Below are positions 5,705 to 5,985 of a stretch of 5,985 nt of DNA, piece after piece (position 1 is the stretch's first letter; each line of letters begins with the position of its first letter). Source of the stretch: Oceanospirillaceae bacterium. Its GTDB lineage: Bacteria; Pseudomonadota; Gammaproteobacteria; Pseudomonadales; Balneatricaceae. A program made the translations under genes and the position numbers. The notes beneath the pieces are model-generated. The model ran no database searches and was not told where the DNA came from. It was given only the letters and a program-made list of their open reading frames with translations. Location: contig JAGSHA010000212.1 in assembly GCA_023954795.1 (NCBI GenBank), positions 1 to 5,985 of the forward strand, read 5' to 3'.

Positions 5705-5985
5705 TCAGGGTTTAGTGCGGGTTGATTAAACTCCGTCAGCATGGCTTCCACCAGCTGCTTATGACGGTCGGGCAAACCATGCTCAAGCAGGTGCAGACCC
5801 CGCTTATAAACATTTACCTTAAAACTATCACTCGCACCGATACCGCCGCTTAAATTATCGGCAGAAAAATTAAAGCGCAGACCACAAGCCTGGGCCATGA
5901 TCCATTCCAGTGCCTGCGGTGCGACTTCAACTTTCTCGAACAACGTCTGTTCGTCTTCAGTCCGACCATCAGGTTTGTACCAATA
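5680..5985 (-). CDS. Unrecognised protein, C-terminal part (5' end beyond window)
   Basis: A frame open from the right edge (5985) to a TGA at 5682-5680 gives 101 residues starting YWYKPDGRTEDEQ and ending NPDQFSLAGR. It is soluble in character, with no membrane segment and a balanced charge. Recognisable stretches are APQALEWIMAQACGLRFNF, ADNLSGGIGASDSFKVNVYKRG and LPDRHKQLVEAMLTEFN. A TTG at 5943 could start it internally, but the frame continues plausibly upstream of it, so I treat it as the end of a longer gene. It converges on and overlaps the secreted-protein gene by 25 bp. I do not recognise the family. Confidence 0.72.
   Translation of the reverse strand, partial: YWYKPDGRTEDEQTLFEKVEVAPQALEWIMAQACGLRFNFSADNLSGGIGASDSFKVNVYKRGLHLLEHGLPDRHKQLVEAMLTEFNQPALNPDQFSLAGR

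Overview
The window looks like chromosomal DNA of a marine-type gammaproteobacterium, perhaps Oceanospirillales-like. This rests on the protein styles (TrpB, a YeiR-type GTPase, an E. coli-like ArsR, a Sco1/SenC copper chaperone) and on Fur- and Zur-like boxes close to the enterobacterial consensus. The taxonomic placement is an inference from memory of the families. No transposase, integrase, tRNA, rRNA or CRISPR array is visible.

Layout. Bases 1-440 hold the 3' end of trpB, closed by a terminator-like hairpin (462-502) and not followed by trpA. Two long gene-poor stretches follow (441-1055 and 1401-1861), separated by an orphan arsR (1056-1400). Next come an EamA/DMT transporter (1862-2755), a YeiR-like COG0523 zinc GTPase behind a Zur-like box (2831-3886), a membrane-anchored Cys/Met-containing protein translationally coupled to Sco1 (3979-5060), a secreted protein of unknown function (5216-5704), and on the minus strand the 3' end of an unrecognised gene (5985-5680), which overlaps its neighbour tail to tail.

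Main finding. The two gene-poor stretches carry diverged direct copies of one element of about 290 bp (641-925 and 1483-1775). Each copy contains, on the minus strand, a sigma70-like promoter (TTGATA-16-TACTAT or TATTAT) overlapped by a perfect 7-1-7 Fur box (TGATAATTATTATCA). About 220-230 nt downstream is a GC-rich hairpin followed by eight U. Between them are conserved hairpins that keep their pairing through compensatory changes, and a 45-nt block that differs only by one indel. Several stem positions pair as G-U in the minus-strand RNA but would be C-A mismatches in a plus-strand RNA, so the RNA is probably minus-strand. The best reading is a pair of paralogous Fur-repressed small RNAs, analogous in logic to RyhB or the tandem PrrF pair but with no convincing sequence match to them that I can recall. 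They flank, antiparallel to it, an arsR gene.

How the parts may work together. The neighbourhood is rich in metal-linked functions: iron (Fur boxes), arsenic or another thiophilic metalloid (ArsR), zinc (Zur-like box and GTPase) and copper (Sco1 and its partner). Whether these form one regulatory unit is not shown. The Fur boxes could also affect the plus-strand genes that start 100-150 bp beyond them (arsR and the EamA transporter).
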